From positions 1 to 16,820 of the forward strand of contig JAENRP010000579.1 of assembly GCA_024741835.1 (NCBI GenBank): a stretch of DNA of 16,820 nt, written 5' to 3'. Positions 1-9,385 of this stretch are shown piece by piece; the first letter of the stretch is position 1, and each line of letters begins with the position of its first letter. The notes under the pieces were generated by a model. That model did no database searches, was not told the DNA's origin, and saw only the letters and a program-made list of their open reading frames with translations. The position numbers were made by a program, and so were the translations under genes. The stretch comes from Diplocarpon mali (taxonomy: Eukaryota > Ascomycota > Leotiomycetes > Helotiales > Drepanopezizaceae).

Positions 1-11
1 TATAGAAATTG

Positions 12-490
12 ACTCTTAGGCTAGACTTATATATAGATTCCTTTAAGGAAAGTGCACTCTTTACCCTAATATAATTAAGTAAGGATAAAGAGAATAGATA
101 GACTTTTAAGCTAAGATCGCAAGTGAAATTTGTAAAAATGACTCTTAAGCTAAGATTATAAATAGATTATAAGGTATTTTTAAAGATGACTCTTAAGCTA
201 GGATTATAAGTGAATTTAATAGAAATAACTTTTAAGCTAGGACTATAAGTAGATTTTATAGATTTATTAATAATAACTCTTAGGCTAGGATTATAAGTGA
301 AATTTATAAAAATGACTTTTAAGCTAAGACTATAAGTAAACTTTGCAAATTTATTAAAAATAACTCCTAAGCTAGGACTATAAGTAGATCTTGCTATTTC
401 TAGGAAATCGACTCTTAAGCTAGGACTGCAAGTAGATCTTGCGGTTTTATTAAAAACGACTCTTAAGCTAGGCTTATAATTAAAAAAAGC
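12..490 (+). repeat. Coding minisatellite, 48/39-bp units (16/13-residue peptide repeats)
   Basis: Ten copies of a unit starting ACTCTTAAGCTAGGA lie at 12, 102, 141, 189, 228, 276, 315, 363, 411 and 459. Spacings are 90, 39, 48, 39, 48, 39, 48, 48 and 48 bp, all divisible by three. In the + frame each unit reads like T-L-K-L-R/G-L-Q-V-D-L-A followed by about five variable residues; the Gln codon is usually TAA through CpA mutation, and several Leu codons probably derive from Pro. The array leads into the GAG-pre-integrase region after a one-base deletion near 481-494, judged against the copy at 12081-12545. It therefore lies inside the Copia polyprotein between protease and integrase. Function unknown; I do not recognise the repeat as a named domain. 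Confidence 0.85.
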
Positions 491-1783
491 AAAACCTTAA
501 ACTACTATTATTAGTCCTTTTTAACTACTAATAATAAAGTATTAATTAATAATAGGCTATTAAAGCTATTAAAAGCCAAAAGCCTATTAAGGTATTAGCT
601 AATATATAAAAGATTTGCGCATTTAAGGCTAAAGAAATTAAAAGGCTTATATAAGGTCTTAACTTTAAAATAGAAGATCTAAGTACTAAAGGATCGCTTA
701 ATATACCGAATTTGTAAGCTAATAAAACTTTAAAATCGGACGCAAATTAAGCTTAGTTTATAAAAAGATTTAATACTAGCGCTAATATCTATTAATACTA
801 TTAGACTATTTATAACTTTAATTAAAGGAAATAATTAGTTTTCTTAAATAGTAGATAACTCCACTTAATAGATATAAACCATTTGTATTAAAACCAAATC
901 TAAGCTTATAGAAAAGTTAAAAACTTAAAAAGTAATAGAAGAACGCTAGACTTAATTAAAGTTAATAGCTATTAAGTCTAATAATATATTAAAGATTAAA
1001 GTAAAGCTAAACGAATAGGTAAAATAAGGAGTTTATTATAAACTAACTATAATATACAAAGGTTCCTATTAAAATAGTATTATTAAGCGAAGCATCTAAT
1101 AATTAGAGATTAACTATTATACTTTATTATAAGATACTAACCTACTATTAGAATTCTAGGACCTTGCGGTTAAGGCAAACGTATACTTGCAAAATAGAAT
1201 AGGTAGTAGACTAATAGTTAATAGTACTTAAATATTGCTATATAAGGCATATTTTAAATAGAAACTAAGCCTAGATTATATTTATATCTTTAGAAGCGTT
1301 TGCTACTCCTATATTAGCCTAAAGTCCTAGCCTATAGGTATAAAGAGTAAGAAGCTAATAGATTAAGGTAGAAAATATATATTTATTAAATATATTAAAT
1401 AAATAATAAAGTAATAGATAGTATATGCGCTAGACTTAAGGCAAGTAATTATATTTTTAATAGTTGAGTTTAACGAATTTCGAAATAGGAAGGAGCTATT
1501 TTTAAAGCTTTATATATTTAAAGATTCGCAAGGTATACTACTCGATAGTAATACTATTAAGCTAAATTAATAACCCCTTTCTTTTAGCTTAAGTATATTA
1601 AGTATACCTATTGATCGACGACCTATTAGTCGCCTAAAGGCCGAATAGACTATTCCTATCGTTTGCAAACTACTTAAAGTATAGAATAACTTTAATATTA
1701 TTATCCCTTTAATTAAAGTACCTATAGTAAAGGATATTCTTAAAATAGGTATAAGTAATAATAAGCCTTTACTATTAGAAAGC
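491..1783 (+). pseudogene. Copia polyprotein relic: GAG-pre-integrase and integrase
   Basis: The + frame with codon start at 599 reads through the GAG-pre-integrase pattern (YKRFAHL near 602-622). The integrase core follows: IVDN at about 848-859 holds the first catalytic Asp; IKSNN at 971-985 is where the second Asp should be, now Asn. The QNGxxERS-type motif near 1066-1096 reads with Lys in place of the catalytic Glu. Then come a NLLLEF-DLAVKANVYL stretch (about 1140-1190) and an FRSVCYSYI block near 1285-1315, matching the conserved region after Copia integrase, with VEFNEF at 1463-1480. Stops sit at family Gln/Trp sites. No indel separates 599 from 1480. The nested element interrupts the frame after 1783; it resumes at 9386. 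Dead gene. Confidence 0.88.
1779..1783. repeat. Target-site duplication AAAGC, left copy
   Basis: AAAGC immediately precedes the TG end of the left LTR and is repeated exactly after the CA end of the right LTR (9381-9385). Five base pairs is the usual Copia target duplication. Confidence 0.93.
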
Positions 1784-1981
1784 TGTGGTGCGGTCGGCTG
1801 GAGGGCCTTTATTAGGTCGCTTAGGAGGCTTGCTAATATAGATAAAGATGATTGATTGTATTATTCTTTAATATATATATAGTAAGGAGACTTCGGAAAG
1901 AAAAGGGAGAGTCTATAATTTAGCAGGAGTTATATAAAGGGTCTTTAGAATAAGTAGAGACTCTGCCTATTCTATACGATA
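1784..1981 (-). repeat. LTR of the nested Copia element (3' LTR)
   Basis: 198 bp, beginning TGTGGTGCGG and ending CTATACGATA (ancestrally CA), aligning end to end without length change with 9183-9380. Its 1784-1815 end is well preserved, while its inner part has many more C-to-T and G-to-A differences than the right-hand LTR. Confidence 0.93.
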
Positions 1982-1992
1982 TATCCCTTAGT
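1982..1992 (-). other. Candidate polypurine tract of the nested element
   Basis: Read on the - strand, the bases abutting the 3' LTR are CTAAGGGATA, the only purine-rich run touching this LTR. Position and strand fit a plus-strand primer, but the run is short and mutated. Confidence 0.4.
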
Positions 1993-2640
1993 TAGGCGAT
2001 ACTCTTAAAATCGCTTAGCTATATAAATAAAATAAAGAAAAGAATGATAGTTATAAAGAAAAGAGGCTCTATCTTATATGCCGCCCCTTTAGAGGTCGTT
2101 CCTTTTAGAATAAGAAGGGTTGCTATAAGCAATAAGCGCGCTTAAGAATCTTTGCGATTCTATACTAGTGCTTTATTAGGCTTCTTATAGAGTATTTCTA
2201 TTATAGAGGTTCTCCTTCCCTTCTTTTAAAAATAACCCTCCTTTATTATTTAAAAATATCGTCTTTATATTAATAATTTTTTAAATATAGAAGGAACTCC
2301 TGCTTATTATAGCCTTAGCTGCCTTCGCAAAGTAAGACCTTTAGAGTCCTTATATCTTATGTTATACTAACTTTGCGCTAGGTCGCTAGCGCTCCCTTAG
2401 GAGTAGGAACCTTATCCTAGTCCTTCTAGCGCTTGCTAGGTAATAAGCCGCTGCTACTATCCCTGCTGCTGCCGCCGCCCTTGCTGCCGCTGCTGCTACC
2501 TAAGAGCCCTGCCCCTATTGCGCGCTATATGCTTAAGCCTATAATAGAGCGCGATAACGCGTGCGTGCATTATATCGCATATAAGAGTACTAGCAATCTC
2601 GATTATTAGTGCTTTAATAGTACCTTCAGTACGTATTACG
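1993..2640 (-). other. 3' untranslated part of the nested element, no convincing gene
   Basis: This lies between the putative accessory frame and the 3' LTR. I see no family match. It holds one GC-rich trinucleotide tract (2449-2500: CTGCTGCCGCCGCC-like, CAG-type on the - strand), and a stretch near 2515-2580 with clustered GCGC/ACGCGT sites, unusually CpG-rich for this window. Confidence 0.5.
2449..2500 (-). repeat. Imperfect CAG/CGG-type trinucleotide tract
   Basis: The + strand shows runs of CTG, CCG and CTT; the - strand therefore reads CAG/CGG/CAA repeats. It is a smaller sister of the tract at 2881-3160 in the same element. Confidence 0.7.
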
Positions 2641-3300
2641 TTTATTATATAGTATTAAGCAACGGCTGCTAATAGGCCAGCGGACCTTTCCTTGCCTCTT
2701 AAGAGGCTATTGTATCGGCCTGCGCCTGCGGTACTTCTAAGGAGGAGGTAGTACTACTGCTAAATATAGTAAAAGGTGCGCTTCGGAGCTTCTATAGTAT
2801 ATCTTATCAAGTCTTATTAAGTTTTAAGCTGATTTTAAAAGATAGGAGCAATTAAACCCTAGTGCTAGGAGGGCCTGCCACTCTTGCGAGTGGTAGTGCT
2901 ATTGCTTCTCTTGCTCCTGGCGTACTATTCCTATTCGCTCCTGGCCCCTTTAGCTTAGACCTATTCGCTCCTATTGCTGCCGCTGCTCCTATCCCCTCTA
3001 CTGCTGCTATTGCAGCCGCTGCTATAGTATCTCCCTTTATCTCTCCTATCTTTGCTATTGCCGCTTTTGCTATTGCTGCCGCCCTTGCCGTCTTTGCCCC
3101 TATTGCCCCTGCCGCACCTCCCGCCTTTGCCCTTGCTATCGCTAGTATATTCGCCGGCAGGCCTTTGGCCGAGGGAGTGCCTTTAGGCCTCTCTTAAGAG
3201 GAGATCCGTATAGAGCTTATAGCTATAGCTTTGCGGCTCCTGGCCTTAATTAAGAGGATTTGAGAAAGGGTTGCACTTTATAATAGTAGCTTAAGAATAT
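2640..3300 (-). pseudogene. Possible accessory reading frame downstream of pol, Gln/Arg-rich
   Basis: In the - frame with codon starts divisible by three (for example 3300, 3240, 2880), about 220 codons contain stops that are almost all TAG/TAA where neighbouring codons suggest CAG/CAA. The frame reads as a plausible N-terminal segment (YKVQPFLKSS near 3280), then a long Gln/Arg/Glu-rich tract (about 3140-2885), then a less biased segment beginning EWQALLALGFNCSYLLKS at about 2883, and a basic KYRRRRPIQ patch near 2730. It is not in the pol frame (offset one base). No family recognised. It could be a third ORF captured or evolved by the element, or simply an expanded CAG-type microsatellite in a 3' UTR; the sequence alone does not decide. 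The 111-codon + strand open frame at 2862-3197 is its antisense shadow. Confidence 0.35.
2881..3160 (-). repeat. Long imperfect CAG/CAA/CGG-type trinucleotide tract
   Basis: About 280 bp in which the - strand is dominated by CAG, CAA, CGG and AGG triplets (TAG/TAA where mutated). It is one of the GC-richest parts of the window. It lies in the 3' region of the nested element. Confidence 0.75.
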
Positions 3301-3466
3301 TACCTATCTTGTATTTTTTAAAAAAGGAGAGCTTCTATAGTATACTTTATAAGAGAAAACAAATGAATATAACTATAAGAGAGTAGGAGCTTATAAGTAT
3401 GAGTCTTTTAATAATAAGTAACTACTCGCTAATAAGTACGAATTATTAAACAATTGTTTAAAAGCT

Positions 3467-5040
3467 TTAAAGGTTTAATAAACGAATAAAGCTCTTAAAC
3501 TTCTGGCAGTCTAGGTTCTTAGTAAGCCTATTTATATATATTTCCTTAATAGGGAGGTAGATTATCTGGAAGCTTCTTTTCTAATACTCTTAGCAGATCT
3601 ATATATTACTAATTTCGATATATTAGAGGCTTGTCTTAATCTTCTTATTCTTTATAACAATTAGCCGAATCGTCTATTAGTTATTATAATATATATTCCA
3701 TTTAAAGAGGGAGTCTATGCGAATCTCCTTAAAGAGGCGTTTTATAGCTATTATCTCCTTTATAGTAGAAACTATACTATAAAGTTCTACTTTAGTAAAG
3801 GAGAGTATAATAGTCGCTTAGCAATTCGCTTTTTAAATAATTAGTCCTTTAAATAGGAAGAAGACGTATCCTTAAGAGGATCTGCAGGTCTTTCGGTCAT
3901 CTTTAAAAGAAGCATTTAAAGACGCAACTAATTAGTATTCCTTAGCTTCAAAGCTATAAGCAATTCTTAAAAAGCGCATACTATATAAGTATCAAAGGGT
4001 CTAGTCTGCAGCTAAGAGGTGCTTAAAGCTTGGATTAGTTAAGAAGAAAGACAGTTGGAAGACTGCGAACGCAATATCTAAGCGTATTATAATTGCTATA
4101 TAAAGAATAGAGCTTATTTTTTCTTAGTACTCTTTTACCTTTTCTAAGGAAGCTTGCCTTAAGTTCTTAATAAACTCCTTTTTTAATAGTAGAGTACTAG
4201 GCACTCTCTTTATATTAGCTCTAAACTTTTGAGCGATCTTCTTAATATAAGTATTATAAACTAAGAAGATCCTCTTTACCTTCCTATCTTAAATAATCCT
4301 TACTTTAAGGAATTAGGAGATATCTCCTATAATAGTAAGCTTATATACCCTCTTTAGGTCTTTAATTAAATAAGTCGCTTAATTTAGGTTAGAGGCCTTA
4401 TATAATACTTGAATATTATCGATATAAAACGTTATAAAGATTATACAATCCTTTATTATAAAAATACAAGGCTTCTTACCTAGTAGCTCGAGTTAAAGGC
4501 CCTTGAGTATTTCTGCGAAGTTCTTATACTATAGCGCTAGAGAGTCTTTTAGCCTATAAAGCGCGCGGTCTAATTCTACTACTATACTAGGGCGTTTAAA
4601 GCCATTTAATAGGAAGTATATGATTAGAGCACTCCTTAGGTCTTTAAAAGCGTTAATAAACGCATTGATAATATTAAACTACTTTACTTCTATATCGAAG
4701 TATATAGCAAGTGCTATTAGTACTTTAAAAGACCTTACTATAAGCGTAGCTGCGTAGGTTGAGAAAATTAAAGCTTCATCTTAAAGATCCTTTCATATAA
4801 TTAGCTATAATCGGCACTTTAGAAGCTTACTAGAGCTATTGACCTTATAGGTAAAAACCTATTTTAATAGTATCAGCAGGGGTTTTGAGTAATCCCTTTG
4901 TATAATTCTTTAGCAACTTTGAGATTTTAAATTCCTAATCTCTTAGCGCCTTCCTTCTTTAAATCGTTTACTAAAAGGGTGCTTCTTTAGGTCCTACCAT
5001 CCTTTCGGAGGCTTTGGTAAAGAGCCTTAGTACTATAGGC
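3467..5040 (-). pseudogene. Nested Copia: reverse transcriptase and RNase H
   Basis: The - strand begins with LPKPPKGW-DLKKHPF (about 5025-4973), the usual lead-in to Copia RT. It continues with YFDIEVK-FNIINAF (4702-4660, the segment holding the first catalytic Asp, here Asn), then ELDRALYRLKDSLAL-YKNF (about 4580-4515; a stop replaces the conserved Trp), and FYIDNI at about 4410-4430 for the F/Y-V-D-D catalytic box (second Asp now Asn). RNase H follows: ILYIAIITRLDIAFAV near 4110-4060, LVASLNASFKDDRKTCRSS near 3925-3870, and a C-terminal block ending NRLTKNL--QKFKSFIR (about 3530-3480). The first in-frame stop after this is at 3469-3467. Stops throughout; non-functional. Confidence 0.9.
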
Positions 5041-7714
5041 GGTTAAGAGACTGCGCTCTATCCTTTGCCTAATTATTAATTGCAACTTTAATAATTATAT
5101 AAACTATTAAATAGTCCTTCTTATCCTTTCTTATTTATTCATTTACTTAAAAGGTTAATATAAACTCTTGCGCATATAAGGAGCAAGGTAAATCAATATT
5201 ACTTTAAGAGAGTATATGCTTTAAAGTAGTAGTATATACTTTTAAAGTCTCCTATTGCTTAACGCTTAAGCGTCTTATCCTCTTTTACTTAAGAAAAGGG
5301 AGTTCCTCTTTACGCTTTTCTCTATAAGTCTCCTCTTCTATTTTTATTATTGCTAAAGGTTCCTTTAAAAGTCTAAGTAGCTTTGTCTCTTAAGCCTATA
5401 GTCTTTAAGCTAGTATTATAACTTAAGGTATTATATTATTAAGGCCTACTCCTTTTACTAAGTCGCTTCTTATAAGACTATTAGAGCTTTTCCCAGATCT
5501 TGGCGGTAGTACTTCTAGCCTTTTACTAAAGTTTACTAAGGCTTGCCTTTATAACTGAAGATTTTATTTTAAAGCCCTTAAGCCATCTCTATTCCTATAT
5601 AAAATAGCAGCTAAAGATCTGCTAATCGCCTTATAGAACTTATCTTTAAAGACTCCCTTAGAGTCGTCTATAGTTCCTTTTTTAATAGGGCCTTTATAAG
5701 GAATTATCACCCCTAAGCTCTAGTCGCCATTTGCCTTCTTAAAGACTAGCGAAGTGGCTTTTAGTTCGCTTGCTTTTACTCCTAAGTTTTTAAGCAGGTC
5801 TCTTAGAGAATTTGGATTTAAGTTAAGGCCTTTTATATTATTAGTTAGAGGCTATAGAGCAGCATCGGTTTATAATATAGGTTCTTCTTATATAGCGGCT
5901 TCTTTTATAGCGATTGCGTTCGGCCTTATAATAAGCTCTAATTCTTCGAAAATGCCTTCGAACTTAGCGTCTTAAGCTCCTTCTCCTTCTTTAATCAATT
6001 AAAAGGTCGTCTTAAGTTCCTAGTGCAATATAGGATTTGCGCGCTTAGCTTTTAGATTATAAAAGAGAGACTTATCGAATTTAATATTATAAGTTGTTAT
6101 TACTTGCTAAAGCATAGGAACTTAGATTTTATAAATATTAAAGGTAATATATCTAATTAAGTAACTTAAGTGCCCTTATAGTTCAATTTTAAAGGTTCGG
6201 CAGTCCTTCCCTGCCTTTCTCTCTTTAATTAAAGGGTATACGCAAGCGCTATATATATAAACGCGACTCTAGTTAGGCTTTAAGCTTACTATTATTTGCT
6301 TAATAAGTAGCGGCTTATAGAATCGAAAATACTACTTAAACTAATTATAAAAAGCCTTACTTAATAAGATCATCTTCTTCTTAGTGATTAGGGAGATATT
6401 ATAAAAGTATATAGCAGCCTTTATAACCTTTGGCTAAAGGCTTATTAAAAGCCTAGCGTAGATCCTTATTTTAATAGAGCGTTTAATTAACTCCCTTCCT
6501 ACTTGCTTTACGCCTCTATTAAGTTAATATATATAAGTAGGAGTAAGCTTTAAATCAATTCCTTCCTCTTTTACCTATCTCTAGTACTTTATAAGAGAGT
6601 CTTCCCTTAAAGAGATTATTAAAATATTATTATCTTGCCTAATCTTGTAAATTGAAAGCCTATATTAGCGTTTTACTTATACTTTAAAGGCCTAAAGGAC
6701 CTTTATAACTATATCTCTACCCTTCGATCTTAATAGGAATATCTAAAGTATACTACTATACTTATCCTTAATTAAAAGAACCTATAAGCAACTATTATAC
6801 AAGTTATTTAAAAAGTTAAAGAGATCTTAAGAGATCCTAAAGAAGGGCTTTAAAGATCGGTTCTCAAAGGTAGCGCAAGAAATAACTTACTTAGCAGACG
6901 CTACTACGCATATAAGGCACTCTAGCCTCTATATTCCCTTGATCTTTACTCCTTTGGCGTATTTAACTAGCGCTTAAAGAGCCTTTGCGCCTAAGTAGCT
7001 AGCGCGAAAGTGCTAAGTGTACGCGTTATTATCTTATACCCTAATAGGTGTATAGTTAAACTAGAACCTATTATAAAGTATCGTCTTAGTTATAAGGAAT
7101 GCTATTAAGGTAGAGAAGTTATATTAAAGTATATTTGGATAATTTAAATAGTTAATAGGCTTATATTTAAAGAAAACGAGATTATAATAACGCTTTAATT
7201 AAGCTCGCTTTATAAAATCTCTAATGCTTTTAAAGCGCAAAGTGAGGTCTACCCTAGAGTATTAAAAACCCTTATCTATAAGGAGCCTCTTTAAGATAAT
7301 ATTAATAATAAATTCCTTTATAATAGTAATATTATAAAGTATTATCTTTATAAGAGAGCTATTATACTATAGAAGAGAGTCTGCCATATATCTATTACCT
7401 CTCTTAATAATTAGGAGTCTTAAGGTACTTGCTTTAATACATTGCTATAAGTCGCCAAAAGGCTTAAAGGTGCCTGCGATAAGTAAATCCTTTAAATTAA
7501 CGATATAAATAGCTGCGCAATTGTTAAGGAGCGTACTTAAGGAGAGCAGGTAGCGTTTTAGCTTAAAGAGGTAGTAGACGTTAAACGATTTTTTAAAAGC
7601 GTTAAAGGTAGAGGGATCTATTACTATAAAGACTGGTAAGTTCTCCCTTTTACTTAAACTATCCTCCTTAAAGGTTAAAGCCTTTCCTTTAAATTTATTA
7701 ATTGCTATTACCAT
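5041..7714 (-). pseudogene. Nested Copia: protease and integrase
   Basis: The protease is the 89-codon stop-free stretch 7714-7445. It includes IDPSTFNAFKKSFN and then LLNNCAAIYIVN (about 7540-7505), where a Copia D-S/N-G catalytic triplet is expected but NNC is read. Integrase follows in the same frame: KIRQDNN near 6640 carries the second catalytic Asp. GIDLKLTPTY (about 6559-6530) leads to the QNG-ER segment, here badly mutated, and LYKxAIYFYN-like residues near 6420 close the core. CKAYLI-like residues around 6330 match the conserved post-core block. The ATG at 7714 is an internal Met, not a start: the frame is open upstream into gag. About 5100-5900 is weakly conserved linker. Confidence 0.83.
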
Positions 7715-8920
7715 AATATTATTCTCTTTAAGCTATACTTAAAGACCCTTGAACTAGTCTCTTACATTTAATGCCTTTTATATTTATAAGACCTCCTCTT
7801 ATAAGGGGAGAACCTTTATATTTTCCTTACGCCTATCTATAGTATATAATAGTTTCCGATAGTCCTAGGGCTTCTAATAGTGATTTTTAAAGCCTCTATA
7901 AGGGCACTTAGGCCTGATCTCCCTTCTAAAGCTTATAAAGCGATTTCAGGAGCTGCTTACTAGAGCTTGCAAAGGGGTTTCGGCATTTAAAAGAGACTTT
8001 TGAATAGTAAAAACTACTAGCCCTTTATTATCAATTGCTCTATTAGATTCAATGCCCGCTAGGGCACGGCTTAGCTGCATTAAGTCGTGCTTGCATAGGG
8101 TTCCTATCTGCTTATTAGTAATGATTTCCTCCTTTAAGCGAGTCGCCTAACTCAGATTGATTTTCACTATAATTGAGTTTAAAAAGTCAATTACTCTTAA
8201 TCTCCCTTTGATCTTAAGAAGACTATGTTATTCTACTAAGTAGTACGCCTCCTGCTACTCCTGGATTTACTACTAAGTGTTAGTTCTCCTAGTCTTGCTT
8301 TAGCATAGTATATTGCGATATTAGAGCCTTATTTAAGACTGAATAGCCTTATTAGAAGGCGTAATATTACGCTTTAAAATAGATACTAGGCCTTAGAGTA
8401 AGAGTTACTAGTTTATTAAAATAGAATGTGGGTCGTTAGCAGTAGTTCTAGTTATAAGAGTATTTCTATTAGGTATTAAGGAGGAGAGCTTTTTAGCTTA
8501 GATTTGTACTTAAGCTATTATAGAAGCTAAGAGCGTTCTATCAACGGTCTTAGAGACCTATTCTAGGAGTAGTTTATAGTATTTGCATTAGGTCTTTTAA
8601 GTCTCCTTATATATATAGTACTCCTTTATTAGGATTTTATATTTATCTTTAATATCCTTATAAAAGGCTTATAAAAGAGGAGCCTTTAACAGATCTCCTA
8701 AAGGAAAGCGGGCGTAAATCTATTCAAATAGAGTTGCTATATACTCTTTATATAACCTTACGTATACTATGTAAAGGTTAGCCGTTTCCAATTCCTTAAG
8801 CTCTTATATAAAGGGAGCTTAAGGCTTAGTCTTTATAATTGACTTGAATAAGAGTCTCAGATCGGCAAAAATAGTAATATTATAAAGCTTTACAAAGAAT
8901 ATATATTTACTAAACTACTT
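7715..8920 (-). pseudogene. Nested Copia: gag
   Basis: In the same - frame as the protease, 8920-7715 reads as a charged, helical gag-like protein (for example KELETANLYIVYVRLYKEYI near 8800-8740, then KDIKDKYKILIKEYYIYKE near 8655-8600), with stops mainly TAA/TAG. Near 7910-7870 the residues KCPY...NHY..P.DY resemble a degraded CCHC zinc knuckle. The start codon is not identifiable: the frame stays readable up to about 9000 without a clear ATG. The 78-codon open frame at 9156-8920 is in another frame and is not the gag start. Confidence 0.68.
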
Positions 8921-9169
8921 TACTTAAGAGGCAGAGGTATTAAAGCGAGGCTCGGAGATGCTCGAAGAGTTAGATATATTAAATAGAGTCTAATGAAAAA
9001 GGTTGGGTATATAAATGAAGTTTGTAAATAAGGTTCGATTGGAAAATAGAGATTTATTAATTGAAAATGAAGGTCCTTTGAGTTATTATAAGTACTCGAA
9101 AAGTCGGTTAGGAGCTTAAAGGGCCCTTTAGCTAGTTGTATATAAAGAGAAAGCATATTAAAGTGCTTA

Positions 9170-9182
9170 CAAGGCTTATAAC
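9170..9182 (-). other. Primer-binding site, half-tRNA type (initiator Met anticodon arm)
   Basis: Directly after the 5' LTR, the - strand begins GTTATAAGCCTTG. Its complement CAAGGCTTATAAC matches the conserved anticodon arm of fungal initiator tRNA-Met (CAGGGCTCATAAC, recalled from family knowledge) at 11 of 13 positions; both differences are transitions and one is a CpA-to-TpA change. Copia in Drosophila primes from the same internal region of that tRNA. Position is exact; the pairing is inferred. Confidence 0.62.
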
Positions 9183-9380
9183 TATAGTGCGGTTAGCTGG
9201 AGGGCCTTCATTAGGTCGCTTAAGAGGCTCGCTAATATAGATAAAGATAATTGATTGTATTATTCTCTAGTATATATATAGTAAGGAGACTTCGGAAAGA
9301 AAAGGGAGAGTCTATAACTTAGCAGGAGTCACGTGGAGGGTCTCCAGAATAAGTGGAGACTCCGCCCATTCTGCACGACA
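9183..9380 (-). repeat. LTR of the nested Copia element (5' LTR)
   Basis: 198 bp, starting TATAGTGCGG and ending CTGCACGACA. Its last ~60 bp (9320-9380) keep CpA sites lost in the left LTR, including CACGTGG and CCAGAATAAGTGG, so it is the better template for the ancestral LTR there. Confidence 0.93.
9340..9360. other. Perfect 7-bp inverted repeat within the LTR
   Basis: GTCTCCA (9340-9346) and TGGAGAC (9354-9360) are perfect complements around a 7-nt spacer. The same place in the left LTR reads GTCTTTA/TAGAGAC, partly broken by transitions. It could be an RNA hairpin or a protein site; role unknown. Confidence 0.6.
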
Positions 9381-9385
9381 AAAGC
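9381..9385. repeat. Target-site duplication AAAGC, right copy
   Basis: Exact match to 1779-1783. Skipping 1784-9385 restores one reading frame between the integrase and RT halves of the outer element. Confidence 0.93.

Larger units (their letters stand above)
1784..9380 (-). mobile_element. Nested full-length Ty1/Copia retrotransposon, RIP-degraded
   Basis: The 7597-bp element is bounded by two 198-bp direct repeats with TG...CA ends and a perfect 5-bp duplication. Its genes run on the - strand: primer site at 9170-9182, gag (about 8920-7715), protease (about 7714-7445), integrase (about 7400-5900), RT (about 5040-4250) and RNase H (about 4113-3467). Codon landmarks at 8791, 7714, 6556, 4699, 4423 and 3520 all fall in one frame, so it encoded a single polyprotein and has no net indel across 5.3 kb. 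About 1.5 kb separates the pol end from the left LTR. This is a different family from the outer element: its LTR and protein sequences do not match. Confidence 0.93.

Noticed and set aside
12..490. CRISPR array
   Set aside because: There are no constant repeats with unique spacers; whole units are related, in codon multiples, and sit in a retrotransposon frame.
2862..3197. 111-codon + strand open frame, alanine-rich
   Set aside because: It is the antisense of the CAG/CGG-type tract: GCN-like triplets give Ala in this frame. Low complexity, no homology, and inside a - strand element.
5754..5975. 73-codon + strand open frame
   Set aside because: It lies opposite the nested Copia's integrase-RT linker on the - strand; no protein family features of its own.
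7445..7714. An intact 89-residue gene starting at ATG 7714
   Set aside because: The stop-free stretch is the protease part of a longer polyprotein frame that is readable upstream; the Met is internal.
8920..9156. 78-codon - strand open frame as the gag start
   Set aside because: Its codon register (start 9156) differs from the gag-pol register (8791, 7714). The real frame is readable in parallel with it.
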